Below are positions 7,757 through 16,329 of a stretch of DNA of 64,000 nucleotides, in pieces; position 1 is the first letter of the stretch; each line of letters opens with the position of its first letter. Below the pieces are notes generated by a model. That model made no database searches, was not told where the DNA came from, and saw only the letters and a program-made list of their open reading frames with translations. This DNA is from Hyphomicrobiales bacterium (GTDB taxonomy: Bacteria > Pseudomonadota > Alphaproteobacteria > Rhizobiales > Rhizobiaceae): assembly GCA_900469955.1 (NCBI GenBank), contig UBYX01000045.1, positions 1 to 64,000 on the forward strand. The letters are read 5' to 3'. The translations under genes and the position numbers were made by a program.

Positions 7757-9027
7757 CAGGCCCTCCCGCTCCATGTCCCCGTCAACGCGGCATCGACGCA
7801 ATCACCCACAGAGCCGAACCAGCCCTGCACCCCTGTTATCGCCGGCAGGTAATGCGCCTGCTTGGCGGAATCGGTGGCGATGACGCGGGTTCCTGACGGC
7901 AGACGCCGGGAGATGGCGGGACAGGTGTCGCTCATTACGACACCGCCCGCTTCCTTGATGGCATCGATATAGCCGTTGCGTTCGGCGACCTGCTTGATGG
8001 CCCGCGGGGTGTGCACCCATAACGCCACATCCGGGTGAATCCGCTTGCCTTCAAGGAGATGAGCGATCAGCGACATCTGGTCGATGGAATTGTGCGGGCA
8101 GCCAAGCATGATGAAATCGACCTTTTTCTCCGTCGCACTCTGCAGCTTCTCATAGGTCTCGCGCCGCTCCGCGACCCCGTAGCGGAAGATGCCCTCAACC
8201 TTGCGTCCGCCAAAGGCTTCCTCGATCGAATTCGCTTCCGGGGTGATGCTTGGAATATGGTACATCTCGACACCACCGGACGACGCGGCCGCCGCGCCAA
8301 AGTGTTTGAGCTTGATGAGATCCGGTCGGCGGCTAGCGCCGTTTACGACCGGGATATCCTCACCGACCACCTCGCCGAGGTAATAGCCCAACAACCCCCA
8401 ATCCATCATCTCGTCCACCTCGATATCGAGCTCCACCAGATGAGTGCCTCGACGGTTTTCGGTGATGTGGAAGCCCCAGTAGGGAATTCGGCCGGTCAGC
8501 GCCGCGGCGCCCGTGCTTTCCTTGCCCTCGACATTGGTGCGGGCGCCGAGGACCGAATTGCAATAGATGACCGCAGACGATTCCATCCACGCGCAATGCT
8601 CGCCCTTCACAGGCACATTGCCGACTTGATAGGGCGTACAGGTGGCGAACATGTTGACGCCGCGGCGGCCGAGGAATTTTTCGTTTTCCCGCTGCATGTC
8701 GAGCAGCGATCTATCAACGCCCTGAAGTTCCCAATTATCGTTGTCTATGCCGGTGATGAGCTGGCAGGTATGCGCCACCATGTGCGGCACTTCCACCACC
8801 TCGTCGCTGTCGAGATTGAGCTCGGAATAGACATGCTCCATGCCCTTCCGGGCAATCGGCTGCACCGAAGGGGTCGAGGCGTTGAAGGCGCCTGCGACAT
8901 TATTGGTCTCCACCAGTCGTTCGGCGCCGAGCGCCTCGCCGTAACGGACGAGCAGGTCCATGGCGCGCGCCTTTGCGCGGCCGTGTTCGCCGTCATACAT
9001 TGCCTTTTCGTGGTCGCTCAGTTTCAT
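7756..9027 (-). CDS. Aconitase-X large (catalytic) subunit, putative cis-3-hydroxy-L-proline dehydratase
   Basis: A 423-residue aconitase-X catalytic subunit. Three cysteines positioned for an iron-sulfur cluster are visible: C130 (ATCTPYQ), C310 (LGCPHNS) and C369 (SDTCPAI). Conserved HITENRRGTHLVELD and SSGGVEMYH blocks are also present. The reaction in characterised bacterial two-subunit enzymes is dehydration of cis-3-hydroxy-L-proline; archaeal relatives act on mevalonate phosphate. The start at 9027 follows GAGGAGGACGCG; a longer open frame to 9426 is shadow coding of the upstream gene. It lies 10 bases after the FAD oxidoreductase stop, so the three minus-strand genes form an operon. 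Confidence 0.9.
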   Translation of the reverse strand: MKLSDHEKAMYDGEHGRAKARAMDLLVRYGEALGAERLVETNNVAGAFNASTPSVQPIARKGMEHVYSELNLDSDEVVEVPHMVAHTCQLITGIDNDNWELQGVDRSLLDMQRENEKFLGRRGVNMFATCTPYQVGNVPVKGEHCAWMESSAVIYCNSVLGARTNVEGKESTGAAALTGRIPYWGFHITENRRGTHLVELDIEVDEMMDWGLLGYYLGEVVGEDIPVVNGASRRPDLIKLKHFGAAAASSGGVEMYHIPSITPEANSIEEAFGGRKVEGIFRYGVAERRETYEKLQSATEKKVDFIMLGCPHNSIDQMSLIAHLLEGKRIHPDVALWVHTPRAIKQVAERNGYIDAIKEAGGVVMSDTCPAISRRLPSGTRVIATDSAKQAHYLPAITGVQGWFGSVGDCVDAALTGTWSGRA

Positions 9028-9037
9028 CGCGTCCTCC

Positions 9038-10375
9038 TCACGATGCGGCGCGCATTTCCTCATCGGACCAGCGATAATGCTTCTTTTCGACATTATCGGA
9101 AACTCTTTCCCGTAATGCGGCAAGATCGATCTGGTGCACGCTGCCGGTGCCGGCAAGATCGAGAGCATTGGCAGCCGCCATGCCCATGCCGATGCAAGGC
9201 CCCATGACCCTGACGCTCGACAGTGCCGCAGAGTCGGCATCGATGCAGCGGCCTGCGGCGGCAACATTGTCGCATTCCTCCGGCGTGAGGCTGCCGAGCG
9301 GAATGTAATGGGCATGGTCCTCATCGAAGGTAATCCAATGATGGCCGTCGCCATGATCGTGCAGCTCGATCGGCCAGGCGGTCCGTGCGACGGAATCGTC
9401 GAACCTGGTACCGGCCTGGATCTCATCCACCGTCAGGTGATGCCGCCCCGCGATCCAGCGGGTCTGGCGGATACCCGGCAGGCCGAACGAGCGGATGCGG
9501 GCATTGCCGAAGCATTCCGGAAACTCCGTCTTCAGGAACTCGACAGCACGCGCTGCCTGATCCTTGCCCTCAAGCGCCTTTCTAGAAGCCTCGATCGGAT
9601 CGAGCGGCGTCTCCACATGAGTCATGTTCATGGCGGCAATGCCGCGTCCCGGGATGGTGAAGCCAAGCCCTTCGCGACGCAGGAGGCCGTAGCTCGCCGC
9701 CTTGTCCTTCATCCGGTCGGCGATCTCGTAGCGCGTCGGTTGCTTTGCCTCGTCGATATTCTCCAGCACCACCATCTGCGTGCCGAAGACGCCGCCTCTT
9801 TCGGGCTCGCGGCAGGCAAACCCGGCTTGCCAGACGAGCGCAGCATCGCCGCTCGCCTCGACCCAGCCCGTGGCCTCGACAGATACGCCGCCGTAACGCG
9901 TCATGAAATCCGTCCGGACGATACGCCGTCCCTCGACATGCACATCCAGAATGGTGGCGCCAAGCACGACCTGAATTCCCGCATCGAGAACGCTGTTCTC
10001 CATCCAGCGGCCGAGAACCACTTCGTCGTAGTAGACGACGGTGGTGTTCGGCCCGTGCCGGTAATGGACAGCCTTGTCCTGTGTTTCGAGATAGCCAAGC
10101 AGCTCGTCGGCAATGCCATAGGTGAACTGATAACCGTGGGTGCCGTTAGAAAACAGACCGCAGAAGGTGGCGATAATCGAATTGACCGCCTGACCCCCAA
10201 GTGCTGCCTGCCCATCCACGATGACCACCGAGCGGCCGAGCCGTGCGGCTTCGAGGGCTGCCGAGATCCCGGCGATGCCGGCGCCGACGACGCAGATATC
10301 TGCCTTCAGCTTGCGAAACGGCGCAGCCTTTTCGCGCCTGACGATCCGTGTTTCCCTGCTCAGCATCTGCGCCAT
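9038..10375 (-). CDS. FAD-dependent oxidoreductase (FAD_oxidored type)
   Basis: A roughly 445-residue flavoprotein with the N-terminal dinucleotide fold VVGAGIAGISAALEAARLG and a following IVDGQAALGGQAVNS segment, characteristic of the PF12831 family of FAD oxidoreductases. Near the C-terminus the GRCIDADSAALSSVRVMGPC block closes the FAD site. The ATG at 10375 has a GAGAGAGG ribosome site; a GTG directly before it (10378) is possible. It heads an operon with the aconitase-X subunits, so it probably oxidises or reduces a substrate related to theirs. The substrate is unknown. Confidence 0.85.
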   Translation of the reverse strand: MAQMLSRETRIVRREKAAPFRKLKADICVVGAGIAGISAALEAARLGRSVVIVDGQAALGGQAVNSIIATFCGLFSNGTHGYQFTYGIADELLGYLETQDKAVHYRHGPNTTVVYYDEVVLGRWMENSVLDAGIQVVLGATILDVHVEGRRIVRTDFMTRYGGVSVEATGWVEASGDAALVWQAGFACREPERGGVFGTQMVVLENIDEAKQPTRYEIADRMKDKAASYGLLRREGLGFTIPGRGIAAMNMTHVETPLDPIEASRKALEGKDQAARAVEFLKTEFPECFGNARIRSFGLPGIRQTRWIAGRHHLTVDEIQAGTRFDDSVARTAWPIELHDHGDGHHWITFDEDHAHYIPLGSLTPEECDNVAAAGRCIDADSAALSSVRVMGPCIGMGMAAANALDLAGTGSVHQIDLAALRERVSDNVEKKHYRWSDEEMRAAS

Positions 10376-10682
10376 CACGCCTCTCTCTCATGGTGCCCGT
10401 GTCTTCCCGGCACTTATCAGTCGGATGGTAACCGAAGATACTATCACCGGAACCTGGCAAGTGGCGCGATCAGCTTTCGCGTTTTGCGAAAGCTGGGAAG
10501 CCGGGGGACGCGCGATCTCATGCCAGAAGGAGGAATGGCCAATGCCGGAAGGCCCAGTGCAAACCGTCTCTCTGCCGCTGCGAGAAGCACTCCGGTATCG
10601 AGACGTATATTCCGTCTTTCTCATTTCGAGAAAAAGCCGGACTGGCATCAGGCATGCAAATCGAAGGCTGCGCAATCAGCTG
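10376..10682. other. Intergenic region upstream of the FAD oxidoreductase operon
   Basis: About 300 bases lie between two minus-strand genes. The region holds a long perfect dyad (10471-10495) and, on the plus strand, a small reading frame with a strong ribosome site (see 10542-10757). No RNA gene or recognisable remnant of a known element was seen. Confidence 0.5.
10471..10495. promoter_or_regulatory. Perfect 10-bp-arm palindrome upstream of the FAD oxidoreductase/aconitase-X operon
   Basis: Arms CAGCTTTCGC and GCGAAAGCTG are perfectly complementary around a five-base GTTTT centre. It lies about 95 bases upstream of the FAD oxidoreductase start. No T-tract follows on either strand, so an operator is more likely than a rho-independent terminator. 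The cognate regulator is not identifiable in the window. Confidence 0.5.
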
Positions 10683-10757
10683 TTAATTACAACGTGCGCT
10701 ATGAAACTGGAATTCCGCAGTCAATCTTTCCACGGCCCTGGTCTCGGAAAGGCGTAG
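10542..10757 (+). CDS. Possible small protein of 71 residues
   Basis: The ATG at 10542 follows a near-ideal ribosome site (AAGGAGGA, about 8 bases upstream) and opens a 71-codon frame rich in Arg and Leu. The frame runs antisense into the last 75 bases of the acyl-CoA dehydrogenase gene. I recognise no family. It may be a remnant of a larger gene or a chance frame in high-GC DNA; the ribosome site is the only positive evidence. Confidence 0.22.
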   Translation: MPEGPVQTVSLPLREALRYRDVYSVFLISRKSRTGIRHANRRLRNQLLITTCAMKLEFRSQSFHGPGLGKA

Positions 10758-12299
10758 TGCCAGCCAGGCAGACACGGCCGACCAGGCGGCGCGCATATAG
10801 GCGTCCGCCCGGTAAAGCGCCGCGTCAGGATCGTCTTGCATCGCCCTCATCCGCTCGCTCAGCGCCTCGAAATCGTCGAGAACGACAAGCAGCGCCTCTG
10901 ACGCATCCGGATGTTCGGCAGAATAGGCATCCACCTCGTCCCGCGCCTTCTGCAGAAAAACGGCGAGCCCCTTGCCTTCGTCGCGCCAGAGACGGCGCGT
11001 CAGAAAATCCAGCGCCTGCATGCCCGTCGTACCTTCATAAATCGCCATGACGCGGGAATCCCGCAGGTATTGCTCAAGGGGCCAATCACGCGTGAAGCCG
11101 ACGCCGCCGAGCACCTGGATCGCTCGATGGGCGACATCGAAACCTGTCTCAGCCCCGAAGTTTTTAACCAGCGGAAGCATCCAGCCGGAGAATTCTTCCA
11201 GCCCCGGCTCTGCGTCCAGCCGAGCCAGGTCCATGGTCGTCGCCAGTTCCAGCACTGCTGCACGCAAAATTTCGGTCGGACTGCGTATCTCATGGAGCTG
11301 TCGACGAACATCGGGATGGCTGGCGATCGGCAGGGGTGGCTGGTCCGCTGGGCCGCCCTGCCGGCGCTCCCTGGCATAGTCCTCGGCAATATCGGCGGCG
11401 GCAGAAGCGATGCCTAGCCCCTGACAGCCTGTGAGAAGCCGCATCAGTTCGATCATCGTGAAGAGCTGCGGCAGGCCTCGCCCTTCCCTGCCGAGCATTA
11501 TCCCCTTGGCATTGTCGAACCGCATGGCGCAGGTTGGGGAGCCATGCAGGCCCATCTTCTCCTCGATCCGGTCGATGGATACGCCGTTCGGCTGGCCTTC
11601 GACAAAGTTCGGCACGAGAAAGAGGCTGATACCGCGAGTGCCCGGCTGACTGCTGGTGCGGGCAAGCAGGCAATGGCCAATGCGCGCGCCCATGTCGTGA
11701 TCGCCGAAGGAAATCCAGATCTTCTGGCCAGTGATGAGCCATTCGCCATCTCGCAGCTCGGCCTTCGTCCGAAGCCGACCGACATCGGACCCGGCCTCCG
11801 GCTCGGAGATGCAGATCGTGGCAGCCCATTCGCCGGAGACGAGCTTGGGCACCCATTCGTTTGCGGTCGCCTCGTCGGCAGTTTCGGCCAGAAGATGCGC
11901 GGCGGCGCGCGTAGAGCCTGCGGCCATCATCAGGGCGACGCAGCCGCGCTCGAAGAGCGGTGCGCAAGCGGCATGCAGGGTAAGTGGAACGGCCTGGCCG
12001 CCGAATTTCTCCGGGACGTCCATTCCGAGCCAGCCGGCTTCGGCATATTGCCGAAACGCATCGGCGAAACCGTCAGGCGTCTTCACCCGACCATCAACGA
12101 CCCGTGCGCCGATCCGGTCACCGACCGCATTCAACGGCGCCAGTATGCCTTCGGCAAAACTCGCCGCTTCCTCTACGATCGCCACGACCGTCTCACCGTC
12201 GCAATCCTGCCGAAGATCACGCAGCCGATGCCAGCCCGGCGTCAGAGCCAGGAGCTCCAGCGTGCGGTTTGCCTGATCCGCGAAAGACATCGGCGTCAC
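10683..12299 (-). CDS. Acyl-CoA dehydrogenase (long DmdC/AcdB-like type)
   Basis: A 538-residue FAD-dependent acyl-CoA dehydrogenase that introduces the alpha-beta double bond in acyl-CoA. Conserved blocks are CISEPEAGSDVG (flavin/substrate loop), WLITGQKIWISFGDHD, and the catalytic glutamate region IYEGTTGMQALD. It has the C-terminal extension typical of the long subfamily. The GTG at 12299 overlaps the SDR stop by four bases (GTGA); an ATG at 12290 is an alternative start. As the last gene of the CoA-ligase operon, it may desaturate dihydro-hydroxycinnamoyl-CoA so that saturated phenylpropanoids can enter the pathway. The substrate is inferred. Confidence 0.9.
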   Translation of the reverse strand: MTPMSFADQANRTLELLALTPGWHRLRDLRQDCDGETVVAIVEEAASFAEGILAPLNAVGDRIGARVVDGRVKTPDGFADAFRQYAEAGWLGMDVPEKFGGQAVPLTLHAACAPLFERGCVALMMAAGSTRAAAHLLAETADEATANEWVPKLVSGEWAATICISEPEAGSDVGRLRTKAELRDGEWLITGQKIWISFGDHDMGARIGHCLLARTSSQPGTRGISLFLVPNFVEGQPNGVSIDRIEEKMGLHGSPTCAMRFDNAKGIMLGREGRGLPQLFTMIELMRLLTGCQGLGIASAAADIAEDYARERRQGGPADQPPLPIASHPDVRRQLHEIRSPTEILRAAVLELATTMDLARLDAEPGLEEFSGWMLPLVKNFGAETGFDVAHRAIQVLGGVGFTRDWPLEQYLRDSRVMAIYEGTTGMQALDFLTRRLWRDEGKGLAVFLQKARDEVDAYSAEHPDASEALLVVLDDFEALSERMRAMQDDPDAALYRADAYMRAAWSAVSAWLALRLSETRAVERLTAEFQFHSARCN

Positions 12300-13057
12300 C
12301 GCGGCTGCATGCGAATGGCGCCGTCGAGCCGGATCACTTCGCCGTTGACATACTGGTTCTCGATCAGGAATCGCACCGCATCTGCAAACTCCGTGGGATC
12401 ACCTAGCCGCGACGGATAAGGGATGGCAGCGGCCAGACTATCCTGCGCCTCCTGCGGCAATTCGTAGAGCAACGGCGTCAGAAAAATGCCCGGCGCTACC
12501 GTGTTGACCCGGATGCCGAAGCGCGAGAATTCGCGTGCCGCCGGCAGCGCCAGGGAGACGATGCCGCCCTTGGAGGCCGCATAAGCCGCCTGGCCGACCT
12601 GCCCCTCAAAGGCTGCGACGGAGGCGGTGTTGACGATCACGCCGCGCGCTTTGTCATCCCGTTCTGGCAGTGCCGCCATACGCTCGGCCGCAAGCCGCAT
12701 CATATTGAACGTGCCGATCAGGTTGATGCGGATCACTCTTTCGAAATCGGCCAGCGGCATTGGGCCTTGCTTGCCGAGGATGCGTCCGGCTGTACCGATG
12801 CCGGCGCAGTTGACGAGAATTCTAAGGCCGTCGCCGGCCTTGGCCGCAATATCCAGCGCATGCGATGCATCGTCTTCGCTCGTCACGTCGCCAAGAAGCG
12901 CCACGCCGCCAATTTCACTCGCCACCATCTCGGCGGCTGCCGAATTACGGTCGAAGATGTGCACGATCGCTCCGAGCTTCGCGAGCTGGCGCGCCGTCGC
13001 CTCACCAAGCCCCGATCCGCCGCCGGTGACGACCGCGCTCGCTCCTTCGATCTTCAT
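12296..13057 (-). CDS. SDR 3-hydroxyacyl-CoA dehydrogenase
   Basis: A 253-residue classical short-chain dehydrogenase resembling the type-2 3-hydroxyacyl-CoA dehydrogenase (HSD10) group. The NAD motif VVTGGGSGLGEATA is at the N-terminus. The catalytic serine (NTASVAAFEGQVG) and YAASKGG tyrosine/lysine are intact. It overlaps the CoA-ligase stop by four bases (ATGA). In the beta-oxidative route for ferulate described in Agrobacterium, an SDR encoded next to the ligase oxidises the beta-hydroxypropionyl-CoA intermediate to the beta-keto form. Position and family fit that step here. Confidence 0.9.
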   Translation of the reverse strand: MKIEGASAVVTGGGSGLGEATARQLAKLGAIVHIFDRNSAAAEMVASEIGGVALLGDVTSEDDASHALDIAAKAGDGLRILVNCAGIGTAGRILGKQGPMPLADFERVIRINLIGTFNMMRLAAERMAALPERDDKARGVIVNTASVAAFEGQVGQAAYAASKGGIVSLALPAAREFSRFGIRVNTVAPGIFLTPLLYELPQEAQDSLAAAIPYPSRLGDPTEFADAVRFLIENQYVNGEVIRLDGAIRMQPR

Positions 13058-14910
13058 GCCGCGAGCTCCTTCCCGACCCGGATGACATCTATGCCGTCCG
13101 CATAAAGCGCATCGACAAGATTGCCGCGCTGGGCGAGCACGGCGCGCTGGTTGATCGAACCCTTGTCGGTCACCTCGCCCTTTTCGAAACGCAGCGGCTC
13201 GGTCATCAGCATCATACGCATGATGCGCGTCGCCGAACCGCTTGCCTGCCGCTGATGCTCGGCGAGGCGAGAAGCGATTGCCGCCCTTACCTTGGGATGA
13301 GTGATCACCGCCTCATCGGAAAGACCGCCTTCGCCTGCGGTAATCTCCCGCAGAGCCGGCATGAAGGGCACGGCGAGCGCGCCGAGTTCGGCCCGATTCT
13401 CGCCGGTGATGACAGCGTCGCGGATCAGTCCGCCGAACTGGTTGACGAATTGTGCGCGCAGCATACCGACGGCCACCCAGGTGCCCGTCTGCAGCTTGAA
13501 ATTCTCAGCCGTCCGGCCGTCAAAATAAAATCCCTTGCTGGGATCGCCAGGCACCACAAATTTCACGGCATCGCCTATGCGATAAAATCCTTCTTCATCG
13601 AAAGCAGCGGCTGTCAGCGTCTCGTTTCGCCAGTAGCCGGGAGTGACATTCGGACCTTTCAGGCGCAGTTCGTACTTGTCCTCGAAGGGCACAAGCTTCA
13701 ACGTGACACCTTGAGCAGGGATGCCGATATTGCCCGGCTTGTCCTGAGGATCGGTGCAGAAGAGCGCGAATGGCGCCGTTTCGGTGGAGCCCAGGCCAGT
13801 GCCGAGAGGGATACTTCCCCCTACCGTCATTTCCGCAAGCTCGGTCAACGCCTCCCAGGTATGCTGCGCCATGCCGGCGCCGGCATACATCATCATTTTC
13901 AGGTTCTTGAAGAAGTTCTGGCGAAGCGCGTCGTCCTCGCGCATCGCCTGGATCAACATCTCGTAACCCGCCGGCACGTTGAAATACCAGGTCGGCGAAA
14001 TCTCTTTCAGGTTGGCTATCGTCTGCCTCATCAGCGCCGGGCTGGGTTTGCCCCGGTCGATGTAGTAGGTGCCACCGTGGTAAATGGCGATATTGAAGAC
14101 CTTGTTGCCGCTCGCAGTGTGATTCCAGGGCGCCCAATCGACAAGAACCGGCGGCTCGTTGCGGAAATAGCAATAGCAATCGGCCACCATCTCCTGGTTG
14201 GAGCAAAGCATGCGTTGCGTCTGGATCACGCCCTTGGGCGAACCCGTCGTGCCGGAGGTGAACAGAAATTTCGCTACCGTATCGGGCCCGACGGAATCGA
14301 AGGCCTCGTCCACGGCCACGGTCGGCTCAGTCCTGATGACGTCGTCGAACTGGTATGAACCGGCGCGATCGCCCGGCAGGTTGCGGAGGGCAACGAAAGG
14401 AATGTCGGCCCCGAAGACCGTGTCGACGGCTTTACCAAAGACTGCTGCGTCATCGGCAAACACCAAGCCCGCCGTGATCTGCTCCGCAATTTCGGCAAGC
14501 TTGCCGAAGTCCGAGGACAGCGTTGCATAGGCCGGCGAGATCGCTGCGGAAGGAATGCCGACATGTTGCGCGCCAAGCGCCATCAAAGCGTGTTCGATCG
14601 AATTTTCGGAGAGGATGACGAGCGGATTTTCGGCGGAAAGTTTCAGGTCGAGCAAGAACTGGCCAATGCGGCGCACCCGGTCGAGCGCCTCACCGTAGGT
14701 GACCGTACGCCAGGCATCCGTCCCTTCGCGATCGGCGATCCAGACACGCTGTGGCGCAACCTTTGCCCAATGCACCAGCCGCTCGTTGATCTTGTCGGGA
14801 TAAGAACCAAGCGCGTCCTCCCGCCACACCAGGAACTCGCCACCCGGCCGCTCCTCCCAGTTTACCACCGGCGACCACAGCTTTACATCACGCGCGGATT
14901 GACCGGCCAT
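13054..14910 (-). CDS. Feruloyl-CoA synthetase-like AMP-forming CoA ligase
   Basis: A 618-residue member of the adenylate-forming ligase superfamily. The P-loop-like FTSGTTGSPKGVIQT motif lies near residue 217, with the later GTGLGSTETAPFA and YRIGDAVKF adenylation motifs. The length of about 620 matches bacterial feruloyl-CoA synthases rather than fatty-acid ligases (about 550). The ATG at 14910 has an excellent GGAGGAGTG ribosome site. It activates hydroxycinnamates such as ferulate or p-coumarate with ATP and CoA; the exact substrate range cannot be read from sequence. It is the first gene of the leftward operon, divergent from the hydratase. Confidence 0.88.
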   Translation of the reverse strand: MAGQSARDVKLWSPVVNWEERPGGEFLVWREDALGSYPDKINERLVHWAKVAPQRVWIADREGTDAWRTVTYGEALDRVRRIGQFLLDLKLSAENPLVILSENSIEHALMALGAQHVGIPSAAISPAYATLSSDFGKLAEIAEQITAGLVFADDAAVFGKAVDTVFGADIPFVALRNLPGDRAGSYQFDDVIRTEPTVAVDEAFDSVGPDTVAKFLFTSGTTGSPKGVIQTQRMLCSNQEMVADCYCYFRNEPPVLVDWAPWNHTASGNKVFNIAIYHGGTYYIDRGKPSPALMRQTIANLKEISPTWYFNVPAGYEMLIQAMREDDALRQNFFKNLKMMMYAGAGMAQHTWEALTELAEMTVGGSIPLGTGLGSTETAPFALFCTDPQDKPGNIGIPAQGVTLKLVPFEDKYELRLKGPNVTPGYWRNETLTAAAFDEEGFYRIGDAVKFVVPGDPSKGFYFDGRTAENFKLQTGTWVAVGMLRAQFVNQFGGLIRDAVITGENRAELGALAVPFMPALREITAGEGGLSDEAVITHPKVRAAIASRLAEHQRQASGSATRIMRMMLMTEPLRFEKGEVTDKGSINQRAVLAQRGNLVDALYADGIDVIRVGKELAA

Positions 14911-14954
14911 GACACTCCTCCCAGACGTCAACGCCTCCACAGGCTCCCAAAAAT

Positions 14955-14985
14955 TTGTTTACAAGGAAACAATCTCCATGTAAAC
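14955..14985. promoter_or_regulatory. Candidate MarR operator between CoA-ligase and hydratase genes
   Basis: There are two overlapping dyads. TTGTTT-ACAAGG-AAACAA (14955-14972) is a perfect 6-bp-arm inverted repeat, and GTTTACA (14957-14963) pairs with TGTAAAC (14979-14985). The site lies 45-75 bases upstream of both divergent start codons. The MarR gene in the rightward operon is the obvious candidate binder; MarR proteins of hydroxycinnamate clusters are typically released by CoA thioesters. Confidence 0.55.
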
Positions 14986-15043
14986 GATCAAAAACTCAAG
15001 GCGGACGAATGGGAGCGCCCGTCGCTGGAGGAGTAAGCAGAAA

Positions 15044-15838
15044 ATGGCCGATCAGACGGCAACGAGCTTCGTCACCTATGAGCTCAAGGACAAGATTGCC
15101 CATATAGGTCTCAATCGCCCCGAAAAGCGCAACGCCATCAGCGACCGCTTCGTCGAGATGATCGCCGAGGCAATAGCCCGCGCCGAAAGCGAGGCGAAAG
15201 CCGTCGTCATTTTCGGCCATGGCGACCATTTCTGCGCAGGGCTTGACCTTGCCGAGCACGTGAAGAAGACGCCGATAGAAGGCGTGCGCGGTTCGCGCCG
15301 CTGGCATGCGGTGTTTTCCGGCATCGAACACGGCACCATCCCGTGGATTTCGGCTCTGCATGGCGCGGTGGTTGGCGGCGGTCTGGAGCTTGCGGCGGCT
15401 ACACATATCCGCGTTGCAGATCGTTCCGCCTTTTTTGCGCTGCCGGAAGGCCAGCGCGGTATCTTTGTCGGCGGCGGCGGCTCCGTGCGGGTCGCACGGC
15501 TGATGGGCGTGGCGCGTATGACCGACATGATGCTGACCGGCCGTGTCGCCTCCGCCGAGGAGGCTGAGAGTTGGAACCTCGCCCAGTACGTGGTCGAAAA
15601 AGGCACCGCAAGGCAGAAGGCGCATGAGCTGGCCGAAGCGGCCGCGAGCAATGCCGAGATTTCCAATTACGCGGTCATCAATGCGCTCCCGCGCATTCAG
15701 GATATGGCGAAGGAAGACGGCCTGTTCGTGGAATCCTTCATTTCCTCGTTTACCGCCACCAGTCCGGAGGCCGAGGAACGGCTGCGGGCTTTCCTGGAAA
15801 AGCGGGCTGCACGTTTGAAGGCACCGGGTTCGGCCTGA
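15044..15838 (+). CDS. Enoyl-CoA hydratase/isomerase family (hydroxycinnamoyl-CoA hydratase)
   Basis: A 264-residue crotonase-fold protein. The oxyanion-hole segments GDHFCAGLDLAEH and LHGAVVGGGLELAAATHIRVA and the active-site glutamate in ALPEGQRGIFVGGGGS are present. The ribosome site GGAGGAG precedes the ATG at 15044. Its neighbours make it the candidate for hydrating feruloyl- or coumaroyl-CoA. Whether it also cleaves to the aldehyde (hydratase-lyase) or only hydrates cannot be settled by reading. The adjacent SDR favours hydration followed by oxidation, and no vanillin dehydrogenase is seen in the window. Confidence 0.9.
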   Translation: MADQTATSFVTYELKDKIAHIGLNRPEKRNAISDRFVEMIAEAIARAESEAKAVVIFGHGDHFCAGLDLAEHVKKTPIEGVRGSRRWHAVFSGIEHGTIPWISALHGAVVGGGLELAAATHIRVADRSAFFALPEGQRGIFVGGGGSVRVARLMGVARMTDMMLTGRVASAEEAESWNLAQYVVEKGTARQKAHELAEAAASNAEISNYAVINALPRIQDMAKEDGLFVESFISSFTATSPEAEERLRAFLEKRAARLKAPGSA

Positions 15839-15850
15839 GAGGACATCATC

Positions 15851-16306
15851 ATGGATATGCCAGTCCGCACGTCAGAAGACGTCGATCTAGACCGGCTCAG
15901 CACGGCGCTCGGCTTCCTGATGAGGCTCGCGCAGCTCAAGATCTATGAACGTTTTTTCGAGGAAGTCGGAGAGCATCACCTGAAACCGGGCGAGTTCTCG
16001 GTTCTCTGGGTCATCCTCCACAACCCCGGCATTCGCCAGAGCGTGCTCGGCCAAAGGCTGATGATCAAACGCGCCCACATGACCAAGCTCATCCGCGCGC
16101 TCGAAGATCAGGGCCTCGTCACGCGCCAGGTCCCGGATGACGATCGCCGGGCGGTTGAAATCACGCTTACGCCAGCTGCCGCAGACAAAGTCAGGCAGGC
16201 AAGCCATTGGTTTTTCACCTACGAGGATTCCGTCGGTGCAAACCTGACCAGGGACGAACGCCAGCAACTGACAGGCCTCTTACGGAAATTCGTCGGGATT
16301 GACTGA
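15851..16306 (+). CDS. MarR-family transcriptional regulator
   Basis: A 151-residue MarR protein with a winged helix (SVLGQRLMIKRAHMTKLIRA recognition region and the DDDRRAVEITLT wing). It is encoded 12 bases after the hydratase and followed by the amidohydrolase, inside the operon it likely controls. A similarly placed MarR regulator (HcaR type) represses the hydroxycinnamate cluster in Agrobacterium. The inverted repeats at 14955-14985 are the likely target. Confidence 0.92.
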   Translation: MDMPVRTSEDVDLDRLSTALGFLMRLAQLKIYERFFEEVGEHHLKPGEFSVLWVILHNPGIRQSVLGQRLMIKRAHMTKLIRALEDQGLVTRQVPDDDRRAVEITLTPAAADKVRQASHWFFTYEDSVGANLTRDERQQLTGLLRKFVGID

Positions 16307-16329
16307 AACAGGATCGGGAGGAGCCGGCC

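Noticed and set aside
8035..11050. Very long plus-strand open frames opposite the aconitase-X, FAD oxidoreductase and intergenic region
   Set aside because: They are antisense to convincingly conserved genes, rich in Arg/His/Ala, lack recognisable domains and ribosome sites. They are shadows of high-GC codon usage.
13255..14358. A 367-codon plus-strand frame opposite the CoA ligase
   Set aside because: It is fully antisense to a gene with intact adenylation motifs, and its translation resembles no family.
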